A stretch of DNA of 43,288 bases. It comes from Micromonospora sp. KC723. GTDB lineage: Bacteria; Actinomycetota; Actinomycetes; Mycobacteriales; Micromonosporaceae. The DNA is taken from positions 1-43,288 of the forward strand of contig NZ_SMKD01000038.1 in assembly GCF_004348595.1 (NCBI RefSeq), written 5' to 3'. The notes beneath the pieces were generated by a model. The model was not told the DNA's origin and made no database searches. It saw only the letters and a program-made list of their open reading frames with translations. The position numbers and the translations under genes were made by a program. This document shows, one piece after another, positions 15,204 through 23,073 of the stretch; position 1 is the stretch's first letter; each line of letters opens with the position of its first letter.

Positions 15204-15394
15204 CGGTCTCCTCGCGGGTCGGGGGTGGCGCGGATGGCGTCCACCGGGCAGATCTCCAGGCACTCCAGGCAGCCGGTGCACCGGTCGGCGCGGACGGTCA
15301 ACCCACCGGCAGTGGGCAGGATCGCGTGCGTCGGGCAGGTGAGCAGGCACGCGCCGCAGCCCTGGCAGGCGTCGACGGTCACCGGCGCGGTCAC
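15200..15394 (-). CDS. 2[4Fe-4S] ferredoxin
   Basis: 64 residues from GTG 15394 (GTGA overlap with the cobJ stop). Two Cys sets are complete: DACQGCGACLLTCPTHAI and DRCTGCLECLEICPVDAI, each CxxCxxCxxxCP. These are bacterial-type two-cluster ferredoxin motifs. It is a small soluble electron carrier embedded in the corrin operon. It could supply electrons for cobalt reduction to Co(I) before adenosylation by CobO, or feed the Fe-S site of CbiX (inference). Ferredoxins are seen next to corrin methyltransferases in some actinobacterial cob operons, to my recollection. Confidence 0.92.
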   Translation of the reverse strand: MTAPVTVDACQGCGACLLTCPTHAILPTAGGLTVRADRCTGCLECLEICPVDAIRATPDPRGDR

Positions 15395-17088
15395 GACCGC
15401 CACCGGTAGCCGCGCGGGGTCACCATCCGCCCGCCGACCATCCGGGTCTGCGAGCTGCCGACCACCACCACGCTGTACATGTCGACCGTCGCCGGGTCGA
15501 CGGTGGCCAGGGTGGCCAGGTGCACCCGTTCGCCGTCGCGGCTGGCGTTGCGCACCACCCCGACCGGGGTGTCCGGCGCGCGGTACGCGGCGAAGGTCTT
15601 CAGGGCCGCGCCGAGCTGCCAGTCCCGGGCCCGGCTGCGCGGGTTGTACAGCAGCGCCACCAGGTCCCCCTCGGCGGCGGCGGTGATCCGCCGGGCGATG
15701 ACCTCCCACGGGGTGTGCAGGTCGGACAGGCTCAGGTACACGTGGTCGTGCCCGAGCGGGGCGCCGAGCAGCGCCGAGGCGGCCAGCCCGGCGGTGACCC
15801 CGGGCACGCCCACCACGTCGATGCGTTCGTCGGCGTGCTCCAGGGCGGGGCTGGCCATCGCGTACACGCCGGCGTCGCCGGAGCCGACCAGCGCGACGGC
15901 GTGTCCGGCGGTGGCCTCGACGACGGCGGCCCGGGCCCGTTCCTCCTCCGCGCCGAGCCCGCTGACCAGCACCCGGGTACCCGGGCGGAGCAGGTCGCGG
16001 ACCTGGTCGACGTACTGGTCGAGGCCGACGACCACGGCGGCCCCGCGCAGTTCGGCGACCGCGCGGGGAGTGCGCAGGTCGACCGCGCCCGGGCCGAGAC
16101 CGACGACGGCCAGCCGGCCGCGCGGGACCTGCCGGGCCACCGCCACGGTGGCCATCGCCGAGGCGGTCTTCGGCACCAGCAGGGTTCCGCCGCCGGCGAG
16201 CGCCGCGGCCTCCGCGACGCTGGGGGTGCCGACGGCGGCGCGGACCACCTCGCTGGGGTGCGGCACGTCGACCGCCGCCAGCTGCGCCGCCGGCCGGGTC
16301 ACCAGGGGTACGCCGAACGCGTCGGCGGTCGCCACGATGCCCGCCTCGTCGGCCTTGAGGTCCACGGTGGCCAGGCAGCGCAGGCTGGCCGGGGAGAGAC
16401 CGGCGGCGGCGAGCACCCGGCGCAGCAGGTCGGTCACCTCGGCGGTGGGGACGCCACGGCTGGAGCCGATCCCGGCGACCAGGGACGGGGGCCGCAGCAC
16501 GGCGGTCCGCCCGTCCGGCGGCACGACCCGGTCGGTGACCAGCAGCCGGTGGGCGTCGGCGGGGGCGTCGGGGTGGACGTTCGGCGGCAGGGCGGGCAGC
16601 GGCCAGGTGGCGTCGGCGACCAGCCGGACCGGCGCGCCGTCGAGGATCGCCCGGGACACCGCGGCGACCGCCCCCTCGACCGGCCAGCCCAGGGTGTCCA
16701 GCCCGGGAAGGCCGACCGCGTCGGTGGCGGTGGTGACCACCGGCTGGGCGTCGAGCAGCGCGGCCACCTCGGCGGCGAGCGTGTTGGCGCCGCCGCCGTG
16801 CCCGCCGAGCAGGGCGACGGCGTGCCGGGCCGCCTCGTCGACGACCACCACGCCCGGGTCGGTGCGTTTGTCGCCGAGCAGCGGCGCGAGGACCCGCACC
16901 ACCGCCCCGGTGGCCAGGAACGCCACCACCGCGTCGCACTCGGCCCAGGCGGCACGCAGCGCGTCGGCGGCGCTGTCGGCGTCGACGAGCCGCGCGTGCG
17001 GCCAGGCGTCGGCGAGGACCCGGGCGTGCCGGCGGCCGGCGGCGGTGGCCGCGACGAGTCCGACGTGGCGGGTGGCAGGGCTGGTCAC
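15391..17088 (-). CDS. cbiG-cobJ: CbiG-CobJ fusion: cobalt-precorrin-5A hydrolase / precorrin-3B C17-methyltransferase
   Basis: A 565-residue bifunctional enzyme from GTG 17088 (GTGA overlap with the cobL stop). Residues 1-320 are CbiG: VAFLATGAVVRVLAPLLGDKRTDP and LLGGHGGGANTLAAEVA, then the C-terminal lobe with LVAGIGSSRGVP and CLATVDLKADEAGI. CbiG releases acetaldehyde and opens the lactone of cobalt-precorrin-5A in the oxygen-independent route. Residues 324-565 are CobJ/CbiH: LAVVGLGPGAVDLRTPRAV for SAM, SGDAGVYAMASPALE, LYNPRSRARDWQL and VGSSQTRMVGGRMVTPRGY. This part does ring contraction methylation at C17. The combination replaces the O2-dependent CobG route, at least in part. Confidence 0.95.
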   Translation of the reverse strand: MTSPATRHVGLVAATAAGRRHARVLADAWPHARLVDADSAADALRAAWAECDAVVAFLATGAVVRVLAPLLGDKRTDPGVVVVDEAARHAVALLGGHGGGANTLAAEVAALLDAQPVVTTATDAVGLPGLDTLGWPVEGAVAAVSRAILDGAPVRLVADATWPLPALPPNVHPDAPADAHRLLVTDRVVPPDGRTAVLRPPSLVAGIGSSRGVPTAEVTDLLRRVLAAAGLSPASLRCLATVDLKADEAGIVATADAFGVPLVTRPAAQLAAVDVPHPSEVVRAAVGTPSVAEAAALAGGGTLLVPKTASAMATVAVARQVPRGRLAVVGLGPGAVDLRTPRAVAELRGAAVVVGLDQYVDQVRDLLRPGTRVLVSGLGAEEERARAAVVEATAGHAVALVGSGDAGVYAMASPALEHADERIDVVGVPGVTAGLAASALLGAPLGHDHVYLSLSDLHTPWEVIARRITAAAEGDLVALLYNPRSRARDWQLGAALKTFAAYRAPDTPVGVVRNASRDGERVHLATLATVDPATVDMYSVVVVGSSQTRMVGGRMVTPRGYRWRS

Positions 17089-18344
17089 GGGCACTCCCCG
17101 GTGAGGACGACCACCGGGTTGGTGGCCGCGAGTCGGACGGAACCGCCGGGCAGGTCGGCCAGGCGGGCGGCGGCGAGCTGGCTGCCGGAGACGGCGTAGC
17201 CGGCGGCGCGCAGCAGGTGGACGGCGGGGGCGACCCGGTCCAGGGCGGCGAGGGTGACGACCACCCGGCCGGGCCGGCGGGCGGCCACCGCGTCGAGCAC
17301 GTCGGTGCCGCCCCCGCCGACGAACACGGCGTCCGGATCGGGCAGTCCGCGCAGGGCCGCCGGGGCGTCGCCGGTCACCACCCGCAGGTGTACGCCGTGC
17401 CGGACGGCATTGGCGGCGACCGGCGCGGCCGGGTCCCGGTCGACGGCGACGACCGCCGCGCCGAGCAACGCGCACTCGATGCCGACCGAGCCGCTGCCCG
17501 CGCCGACGTCCCAGACGAGCCGGCCGATGCGGGGACGGAGCCGGGCGACCACGAGAGCCCGCACCTCCGCCTTGGTGATCATGGAGTCGCGGTGGGCGTA
17601 CGCGGACTCGGGCAGCGCCCAGCCGCCGGCGGGCGCGGCGGCCGGCTGGTTGTCGGTCCGCATCGGCCCGACGCCGGACCGGAGCTTCCCGCCGGCCTCG
17701 GCGGTCGGGGCCAGGCTGAGCAGGACGTGCGGGTCGGCCCAGGTCCGTTCGGCCGCCGCCTCGGCGGTGGTCCGGGTGACCCGCTCCGCGTCGGTGCCGA
17801 GGTGCTCGGCGACGACGAGGTGCCGGGGCCAGCCGGCCAGTCCCGCGCCGATCTCGGCGGCCCCGGCCCCCGGGGCGGTGAGCACCGCGACGGCGGGCAG
17901 CGCCCGGCAGGCGTTCAGCGCCGGCCGCAGGTCCCGCCCGTGCGCGGTGATTACGGCCGCGCCGTCCCAGTCCAGGCCGGCGCGGGCGAAGGCCGCCGCG
18001 ACGCTGGAGACGGCGGGCAGCACCCGCACCGGCAGCCCGGTGGCGCGCAGCCGGCGGACGATGCCGAAGAACCCGGGGTCGCCGCTGGCCAGGACGACGG
18101 CCGGCGCGCCGGCGGCGACGGCGGCGACAAGCCGGTCGAGGGCGGGGGCCAGTGGCCCGAGCACGACGGTCGCCGCGCCGACCGGCACGGTCACGGCGGC
18201 GAGGTGCCGGGCCGCCCCGACGACCAGCCGGGCCCCGGCGAGCAGCGGCGCGACGGCCGGATGCGGCGGGGCTCCCCCGGCGTCGACGCCGACCACGCTG
18301 ACCAGCGGCTCGCCGGCGGCGGCCGGGGACCACGGGAGGCTCAC
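17085..18344 (-). CDS. cobL: Precorrin-6B C5,15-methyltransferase CobL (CbiE-CbiT fusion)
   Basis: 419 residues from GTG 18344 (GTGA overlap with the cbiD stop). It methylates C5 and C15 of precorrin-6B and decarboxylates the C12 acetate side chain. The N-terminal CbiE half carries VVLASGDPGFFGIVRRL near residues 83-98 and PAVSSVAAAFARAGLDWD. The C-terminal CbiT half starts after SMITKAEVRALVVARLRP. It has the class I SAM motif LVWDVGAGSGSVGIECAL at about 270-287 and ends AATNPVVVLTG. It is the full-length fused form used in actinobacteria and Pseudomonas, with no anomaly seen. Confidence 0.95.
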   Translation of the reverse strand: MSLPWSPAAAGEPLVSVVGVDAGGAPPHPAVAPLLAGARLVVGAARHLAAVTVPVGAATVVLGPLAPALDRLVAAVAAGAPAVVLASGDPGFFGIVRRLRATGLPVRVLPAVSSVAAAFARAGLDWDGAAVITAHGRDLRPALNACRALPAVAVLTAPGAGAAEIGAGLAGWPRHLVVAEHLGTDAERVTRTTAEAAAERTWADPHVLLSLAPTAEAGGKLRSGVGPMRTDNQPAAAPAGGWALPESAYAHRDSMITKAEVRALVVARLRPRIGRLVWDVGAGSGSVGIECALLGAAVVAVDRDPAAPVAANAVRHGVHLRVVTGDAPAALRGLPDPDAVFVGGGGTDVLDAVAARRPGRVVVTLAALDRVAPAVHLLRAAGYAVSGSQLAAARLADLPGGSVRLAATNPVVVLTGECP

Positions 18345-19492
18345 GCCACCCACCGCCCGGAGGAGGCGACCACCCGGGAGCCGGCGAAGTCCACCATCGC
18401 CACGTCGACGGCGACACCGTGCCCGGCGAAGCGGAGCAGCACCTGGCGTACCCGGTGGCAGAGCAGGTCCCCGGCGGGACCGAGCAGCCCGGCGGCCTCC
18501 CACAGCTCGTACGCGTGCCGTCCGGTGTTCGCCGCCGCGACGGCCGCGACGAGGCCGGCGTCCCCGCCCGCCTCGGCGGTGACCGCGCCGAGCAGCGACA
18601 GGTCCACCTTGGACCGGGTGTAGTGGGTCATCAGGATCCCGGCGGCCAGCTTGGCCAGCTTGCCGGCCATCCCGACGAAGACCACCGAGGTCATGCCGTC
18701 GGTGACGGCGGCGGTGACCGCCGCGCCGGTGAAGTCGCCGACCTCGACGAAGCACACCTCGGGCAGCTCCGGCAGCAGCGCCCGGGCGGCCCGTTCGGTA
18801 CGCCCGCCGGTGCACAGCACCACGGTCCGCTCCCCCTGCGCGGCCATCACCTGCACCGCCTGCACCACGCTGGCCCGCCACGAGGCGGTGGAGAAGGGAC
18901 GGACGACGCCGGTGGTACCGAGGATGGAGATGCCGCCGAGGATGCCGAGCCGCCGGTTGGTGGTCTTGCGGGCCATCACCTCACCGCCCGGCACGCTGAT
19001 CACCACGCGTACCCCCACCTCGGTCAGGTCGACCACCTCGGCGACGGCCTCGCCGATCATGCGGCGCGGGGTGTCGTTGATGGCCGGCCCGCCGACGGCC
19101 AGGCCGAGCCCGGGTTTGGTGACCGTGCCGACGCCGGGGCCGCCGTCGAGGCGCAGGCCCGGCTCGGCGTCCCAACCGACGGTCGCGGTCAGGTGCGCGC
19201 CGTGGGTGACGTCCGGGTCGTCCCCGGCGTCCTTGACCACCACCGCCTCGGCCCGCGCCTCGGGCGGCGGGGTGAGGTCGCAGCGGGCGACGGGGAAGGT
19301 GACCCGCCGTCCGGCGGGCAGCCCGATCTCCACCTCCCCCGGTGGTGTCCCGGTGACCAGGGCGGTCACCGCCGCCTTCGCCGCCGCCGTCGCGCAGGCC
19401 CCGGTGGTCCAGCCGGTACGCAGGGCGGCGGGTCGGACCTTCGCGGTGCGCGGCAGGTCCGGTTCCCGCAGCGGCGGCTCGGCGTACGTCAT
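18341..19492 (-). CDS. cbiD: Cobalt-precorrin-5B C1-methyltransferase CbiD
   Basis: 383 residues from ATG 19492 (ATGA overlap with the cobM stop). CbiD methylates C1 in the oxygen-independent (cobalt-early) branch. The N-terminal family signature LRTGWTTGACATAAAKAAV is present, followed by VVKDAGDDPDVTHG, INDTPRRMIGEAVAEV and RLGILGGISILGTTGVVRPFS. The mid-protein VFVGMAGKLAKLAAG segment is typical. Its presence with CbiG argues that this operon encodes the anaerobic-type ring contraction logic even though CobN is also encoded. Confidence 0.95.
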   Translation of the reverse strand: MTYAEPPLREPDLPRTAKVRPAALRTGWTTGACATAAAKAAVTALVTGTPPGEVEIGLPAGRRVTFPVARCDLTPPPEARAEAVVVKDAGDDPDVTHGAHLTATVGWDAEPGLRLDGGPGVGTVTKPGLGLAVGGPAINDTPRRMIGEAVAEVVDLTEVGVRVVISVPGGEVMARKTTNRRLGILGGISILGTTGVVRPFSTASWRASVVQAVQVMAAQGERTVVLCTGGRTERAARALLPELPEVCFVEVGDFTGAAVTAAVTDGMTSVVFVGMAGKLAKLAAGILMTHYTRSKVDLSLLGAVTAEAGGDAGLVAAVAAANTGRHAYELWEAAGLLGPAGDLLCHRVRQVLLRFAGHGVAVDVAMVDFAGSRVVASSGRWVA

Positions 19493-20340
19493 CGGGGCGG
19501 CCCGTCCCCGCCGGCTGTCCCGCCGGCGTCGACACCGGCGGTCCGGGCGCGGCGCAGTTCGGCCCGGGCGGCCGGCTCGGCCCGGCGGTAGGTGTGGAAG
19601 TGCCCGGGATGGTAGAGGTGCGAGCGGGTGCCGGCGGCGGCGAGCGCCGGACCGACCAGGAACAGGGTGTGCTTCCACAGTTTGTGTTCCTTGACCGTGG
19701 CCTCCAGCTCGCCGAGGGCGCAGCGGACCACCAGCTCGTCGGGCCAGGTCGCCTGGTAGGCCACCACGACCGGGGTGTCCGGCGGGTAGCCGCCGGCGAG
19801 CAGTTCGGCCTGCGCCTGCCCGGAGCGGGCGGCGGAGAGGAAGAGCGCCATGGTGGTGCCGTGCCGGGCGAACTCGCGGACCCGTTCCCCCGCCGGCATC
19901 GGCGTCTTGCCGCCCTCGAGCCGGGTGAGGATGACCGACTGGGCCACCTCGGGGATGGTCAGCTCGCGGCCGACGATCGCGGCCACGGCGGTGAACGAGG
20001 AGACCCCGGGAACCACCTCCACGGCCAGGTCGAGGGCCCGGCACAGGTCGAGCTGCTCCTGGACCGCGCCCCACAGCGCCGGGTCACCGGAGTGGATCCG
20101 CGCCACGGTCAGCCCGTCGGCGGCGGCCCGCCGGTACAGCGGCAGCACCCCCTCGATGGGCAGCTGGGAGGAGTCGACGATCTCGGCGTCGGGGCGGGCG
20201 TGGGCGAGCACGTCGGCGTGCACCAGGCTGGCCGCCCAGACGACCACGTCCGCCTCGGCGATCACCCGGGCGGCGCGCAGGGTGAGCAGGTCGGCGGCGC
20301 CGGGGCCGGCCCCGACGAACCACACCTTTCCGTTGGTCAC
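19489..20340 (-). CDS. cobM: Precorrin-4 C11-methyltransferase CobM (CbiF)
   Basis: 283 residues from GTG 20340 (GTGA overlap with the cobI stop). It adds the C11 methyl group to precorrin-4 or cobalt-precorrin-4. SAM-methyltransferase motifs: VWFVGAGPGAADLLTLRA (residues 5-22), SSQLPIEGVLPLY, ARIHSGDPALWGAVQEQLDLC, VVPGVSSFTAVAAIVGREL, and TRLEGGKTPMPAGE. The last 30 residues after HFHTYRR are Ala/Arg/Gly-rich and probably disordered. SD sequence GGGGAGGAAAG lies upstream. Confidence 0.95.
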   Translation of the reverse strand: MTNGKVWFVGAGPGAADLLTLRAARVIAEADVVVWAASLVHADVLAHARPDAEIVDSSQLPIEGVLPLYRRAAADGLTVARIHSGDPALWGAVQEQLDLCRALDLAVEVVPGVSSFTAVAAIVGRELTIPEVAQSVILTRLEGGKTPMPAGERVREFARHGTTMALFLSAARSGQAQAELLAGGYPPDTPVVVAYQATWPDELVVRCALGELEATVKEHKLWKHTLFLVGPALAAAGTRSHLYHPGHFHTYRRAEPAARAELRRARTAGVDAGGTAGGDGPPR

Positions 20341-21113
20341 AGCTTTCCTCCCCGCCGGTCCCGGCGGGCGGGCACCAGCAGCGTCGACAGGTATGGCAGG
20401 TCGTCGTCGGCGTCGTCGACCGTGCCGATCCGCTCGTCGGGCAGGCCGAGGCTGCGGCCGAGCACCGCGTCGGTCAGCCGGCCGTGGCGGCGCAGCGCGT
20501 CGACCAACTCCGGGTGGCGGCGCCAGCCCTTGTAGACCACGACGGTGCCGGGGCCGGCGAGGGCGTCGTCGACCAGTGCCGGCCCGGCGGTGGCCGGCAG
20601 CAGGGTGAGCGGCTCCCGGCCCTCGCACAGCGGCACGCCGCTGCGGGCGGCGAGGTCCTGCATGGCGGTGATCCCGGGCACGGCGCGCACCTCGACCGCC
20701 GGGCGCAGGGCACGCACGCTCTGTGCCAGGTAACCGAAGGTGGAGTAGACGTTCGGGTCGCCGATGGTGGCGAAGGCGACCGACCGGGCGCCGTCGTCGA
20801 AGGCGGCGACCACGGCCGCCGCGGCGGCGTCCCAGGCGGCCTCCCGGCGGGCGGTGACCCCGCCGGTGTCGTCGAGGGCGAACGGCAGCCGGCGCAACCG
20901 GTCTGACGGGACGTACCCGCGCACGGTGGCCTCCGCTCGGCCCGCCGGCGCGTCGCCGTCCGCTGACCGCCGGTCCAGCACCGGTACGACCACCAGGTCG
21001 GCCTCGCGCAGCACCCGCACCGCCCGCAGGGTGAGCAGGTCCGCCTCGCCCGGTCCGACGCCGACCCCGGTCAGCAGGGCGGCCGGGCCCGTGTCGAGCT
21101 CCGGGGCGTTCAC
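20337..21113 (-). CDS. cobI: Precorrin-2 C20-methyltransferase CobI (CbiL)
   Basis: 258 residues from GTG 21113 (GTGA overlap with the cobB stop). It methylates precorrin-2 (or cobalt-factor II) at C20. Motifs: LLTGVGVGPGEADLLTLRAV at the N-terminus, FATIGDPNVYSTFGYLAQ, VRAVPGITAMQDLAARSGVPL and TVVVYKGWRRHPELVDAL. Size and motif order match the family. Product specificity for C20 is inferred from the VGVGPGxxxLLTLRAVR start and the YSTFxYL segment. Confidence 0.95.
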   Translation of the reverse strand: MNAPELDTGPAALLTGVGVGPGEADLLTLRAVRVLREADLVVVPVLDRRSADGDAPAGRAEATVRGYVPSDRLRRLPFALDDTGGVTARREAAWDAAAAAVVAAFDDGARSVAFATIGDPNVYSTFGYLAQSVRALRPAVEVRAVPGITAMQDLAARSGVPLCEGREPLTLLPATAGPALVDDALAGPGTVVVYKGWRRHPELVDALRRHGRLTDAVLGRSLGLPDERIGTVDDADDDLPYLSTLLVPARRDRRGGKL

Positions 21114-22465
21114 CGGCTCGCCGCCTCGACCAGACGGCGGGCGGCCAGTGGTCGGCCGGCCCAGTGGGTGTGCAGGTAGGAGGCGTGCACCCGGCCGGTG
21201 ACGAAACCGTGCGCGGTGTCGTTCCAGCGCCATGCCGGCCGGTCGCCGTGCGCCGGGTCGGTGACGGTGCGGTGGAACTCGTGGCCGCGTACCGGCTCGC
21301 CGGCGCGGTGGACCGGGGAGTCGGCGGCGGCGACGGCGTCGCGGTAGCCGATAGTGAGCCGCCCGGTCATCCGGGCGGTGTGCGGCAGCCGCCCGCACAT
21401 CGGCACGCCGTCGAGGGTTTGGCCCAGGTAGAGCAGTCCGGCGCACTCGGCGACGATCGGCCCGTCGAAGCCGGCCAGGTCGGCGCGGAGCCCGGTGTTG
21501 GCCGCGAGGGCCTCGGCGTGCACCTCGGGAAAGCCGCCACCGACGACCACCGCCCGGGTGCCGGCCGGCAGGGCGGGGTCACGCAGCGGGTCGACGGTGA
21601 CGACGGCGGCGCCGGCGGCGGCGAGCAGCTCGGCCGTCTCGGCGTACGAGAAGGTGAAGGCCGGCCCGCCGGCGACGGCGACGACCGGGCGGCCCGCGCC
21701 GGCCGGGCCGCCGACGGCGTCGGCCGGATCCCAGGCGGGAACGGTCAGCGGCGAGGCGGTACGGGCCAGGTCGAGCACGGCGTCGAGGTCGACGGTGGAC
21801 TCGACCAGTGCGGCCAGCGCGTCGACCACGGCCACCGACTCCGGTGCCCGTTCGGCGACCGGCACCAGCCCGAGGTGGCGGGCGGGCGCGGCCACCTCGG
21901 CCGCCCGGGTGACCGCCCCGAGCACCGGTACGCCCACCTCGGCGAGCGCGTCGCGCAGCAGCCGCTCGTGCCGGGGCGAGCCGACCCGGTTGAGGATCAC
22001 CCCGCCGACGCGCACCCGCGGGTCGAAGGCCCGCATGCCGAGCACCAGCGCGGCGGCGGAACGGCCCTGCGCGGTGGTGTCCAACACCAGCAGCACCGGC
22101 GCGTCGATGAGCCGGGCGACGTGCGCGGTGGAGGCGTACGCGCCGCGCCCGACCGCGCCGTCGTGCAGCCCCATCACGCCCTCGACCACGGCCACGTCGG
22201 CGGGGGTGGGGACGGCCGCGCCGTGCCGCAGCAGGGGCGCGACGCGGTCCTCGCCGACCAGCCACGGGTCGAGGTTGCGTCCGGGCCGGCCGGCGGCGAG
22301 CGCGTGGTAGCCGGGGTCGATGTAGTCGGGACCGACCTTGTGCGGGCTGACGGTCAGGCCACGGCGGCGCAGCGCGGCGAGCAGTCCGGTGGCCACGGTG
22401 GTCTTGCCGTGCCCGCTGGCCGGCGCGGCGACGACCAGCCGGGGCAGCGGCCAGGGGGCGGTCAC
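21110..22465 (-). CDS. cobB: Cobyrinate a,c-diamide synthase CobB (CbiA)
   Basis: About 451 residues. I use GTG 22465, which makes the same GTGA overlap (with cobO) seen at other junctions; a GTG one codon earlier is also possible. The enzyme amidates the a and c acetate side chains of (hydrogeno)cobyrinate using ATP and glutamine. The N-terminal P-loop domain has VVAAPASGHGKTTVATGLL (residues 11-29) and KVGPDYIDPGYHALAAGRPGRNLD. The C-terminal class I-like amidotransferase domain has IVAECAGLLYLGQTLDG with the nucleophile Cys near residue 340, then RMTGRLTIGYR and GHEFHRT. Complete and typical. Confidence 0.95.
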   Translation of the reverse strand: MTAPWPLPRLVVAAPASGHGKTTVATGLLAALRRRGLTVSPHKVGPDYIDPGYHALAAGRPGRNLDPWLVGEDRVAPLLRHGAAVPTPADVAVVEGVMGLHDGAVGRGAYASTAHVARLIDAPVLLVLDTTAQGRSAAALVLGMRAFDPRVRVGGVILNRVGSPRHERLLRDALAEVGVPVLGAVTRAAEVAAPARHLGLVPVAERAPESVAVVDALAALVESTVDLDAVLDLARTASPLTVPAWDPADAVGGPAGAGRPVVAVAGGPAFTFSYAETAELLAAAGAAVVTVDPLRDPALPAGTRAVVVGGGFPEVHAEALAANTGLRADLAGFDGPIVAECAGLLYLGQTLDGVPMCGRLPHTARMTGRLTIGYRDAVAAADSPVHRAGEPVRGHEFHRTVTDPAHGDRPAWRWNDTAHGFVTGRVHASYLHTHWAGRPLAARRLVEAASR

Positions 22466-23073
22466 CACTCGATCCCCTTCTGGCCCTTCTGGCCGGCGTC
22501 CATCGGGTGCTTGACCTTGGTCAGCTCGGCGACCAGGTCGGCGGCCTCGACCAGTCGGGGGTCGGCGTCCCGGCCGGTGATCACCACGTGCTGGAAGCCG
22601 GGCCGTTCGGTCAGGGTCGTCACCACCTCACCGACGTCGACCCAGCCCCACTTGATCGGGTAGGTGAACTCGTCGAGCACGTACAGGCCGTAGCGTTGCG
22701 CGGCGAGGTCGCGCTGGATCTGCCGCCAGCCCTCCAGCGCGTCGGCGGCGTGGTCGGTCTCGCCGCCGCGCTGGATCCAGGACCAGCCCTCGCCCATCTT
22801 GTGCCAGGCCACCGGGGCACCCTGGCCGGTGCGCTCGTGCACCTCGCCGAGGGCCCGGAAGGCGGCCTCCTCGCCGACCCGCCACTTGGCGCTCTTGACG
22901 AACTGGAACACCCCGATCGGCAGCCCGGCGGTCCAGGCGCGCAGCGCCAGCCCGAAGGCCGCGGTCGACTTTCCCTTCATCACTCCGGTGTGGACGATGG
23001 TGAGCGGCCGGTTGCGTCGCTGCCGGGTGGTCAGTCCGTCGGCGGGCACGTGCGAGGGCTTTCCCTGCGGCAT
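22462..23073 (-). CDS. cobO: Cob(I)yrinate a,c-diamide adenosyltransferase CobO (BtuR)
   Basis: 203 residues from ATG 23073, whose first base overlaps the chlI-chlD stop (TGATG). It transfers the 5'-deoxyadenosyl group of ATP to Co(I) corrinoids. The P-loop is THTGVMKGKSTAAFGLALRA-like (about residues 28-46; VHTGVMKGKST). Further family segments are IGVFQFVKSAKWRVGEEAAF, HKMGEGWSWIQRG, and LYVLDEFTYPIKWGWVDV. Length matches CobA/CobO/BtuR type enzymes. Reduction of the cobalt needed before this step could use the ferredoxin in the same operon. Confidence 0.96.
   Translation of the reverse strand: MPQGKPSHVPADGLTTRQRRNRPLTIVHTGVMKGKSTAAFGLALRAWTAGLPIGVFQFVKSAKWRVGEEAAFRALGEVHERTGQGAPVAWHKMGEGWSWIQRGGETDHAADALEGWRQIQRDLAAQRYGLYVLDEFTYPIKWGWVDVGEVVTTLTERPGFQHVVITGRDADPRLVEAADLVAELTKVKHPMDAGQKGQKGIEW

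Noticed and set aside
15520..17199. Long plus-strand frame opposite cbiG-cobJ
   Set aside because: Same composition artefact; the minus strand gives complete CbiG and CobJ motifs.
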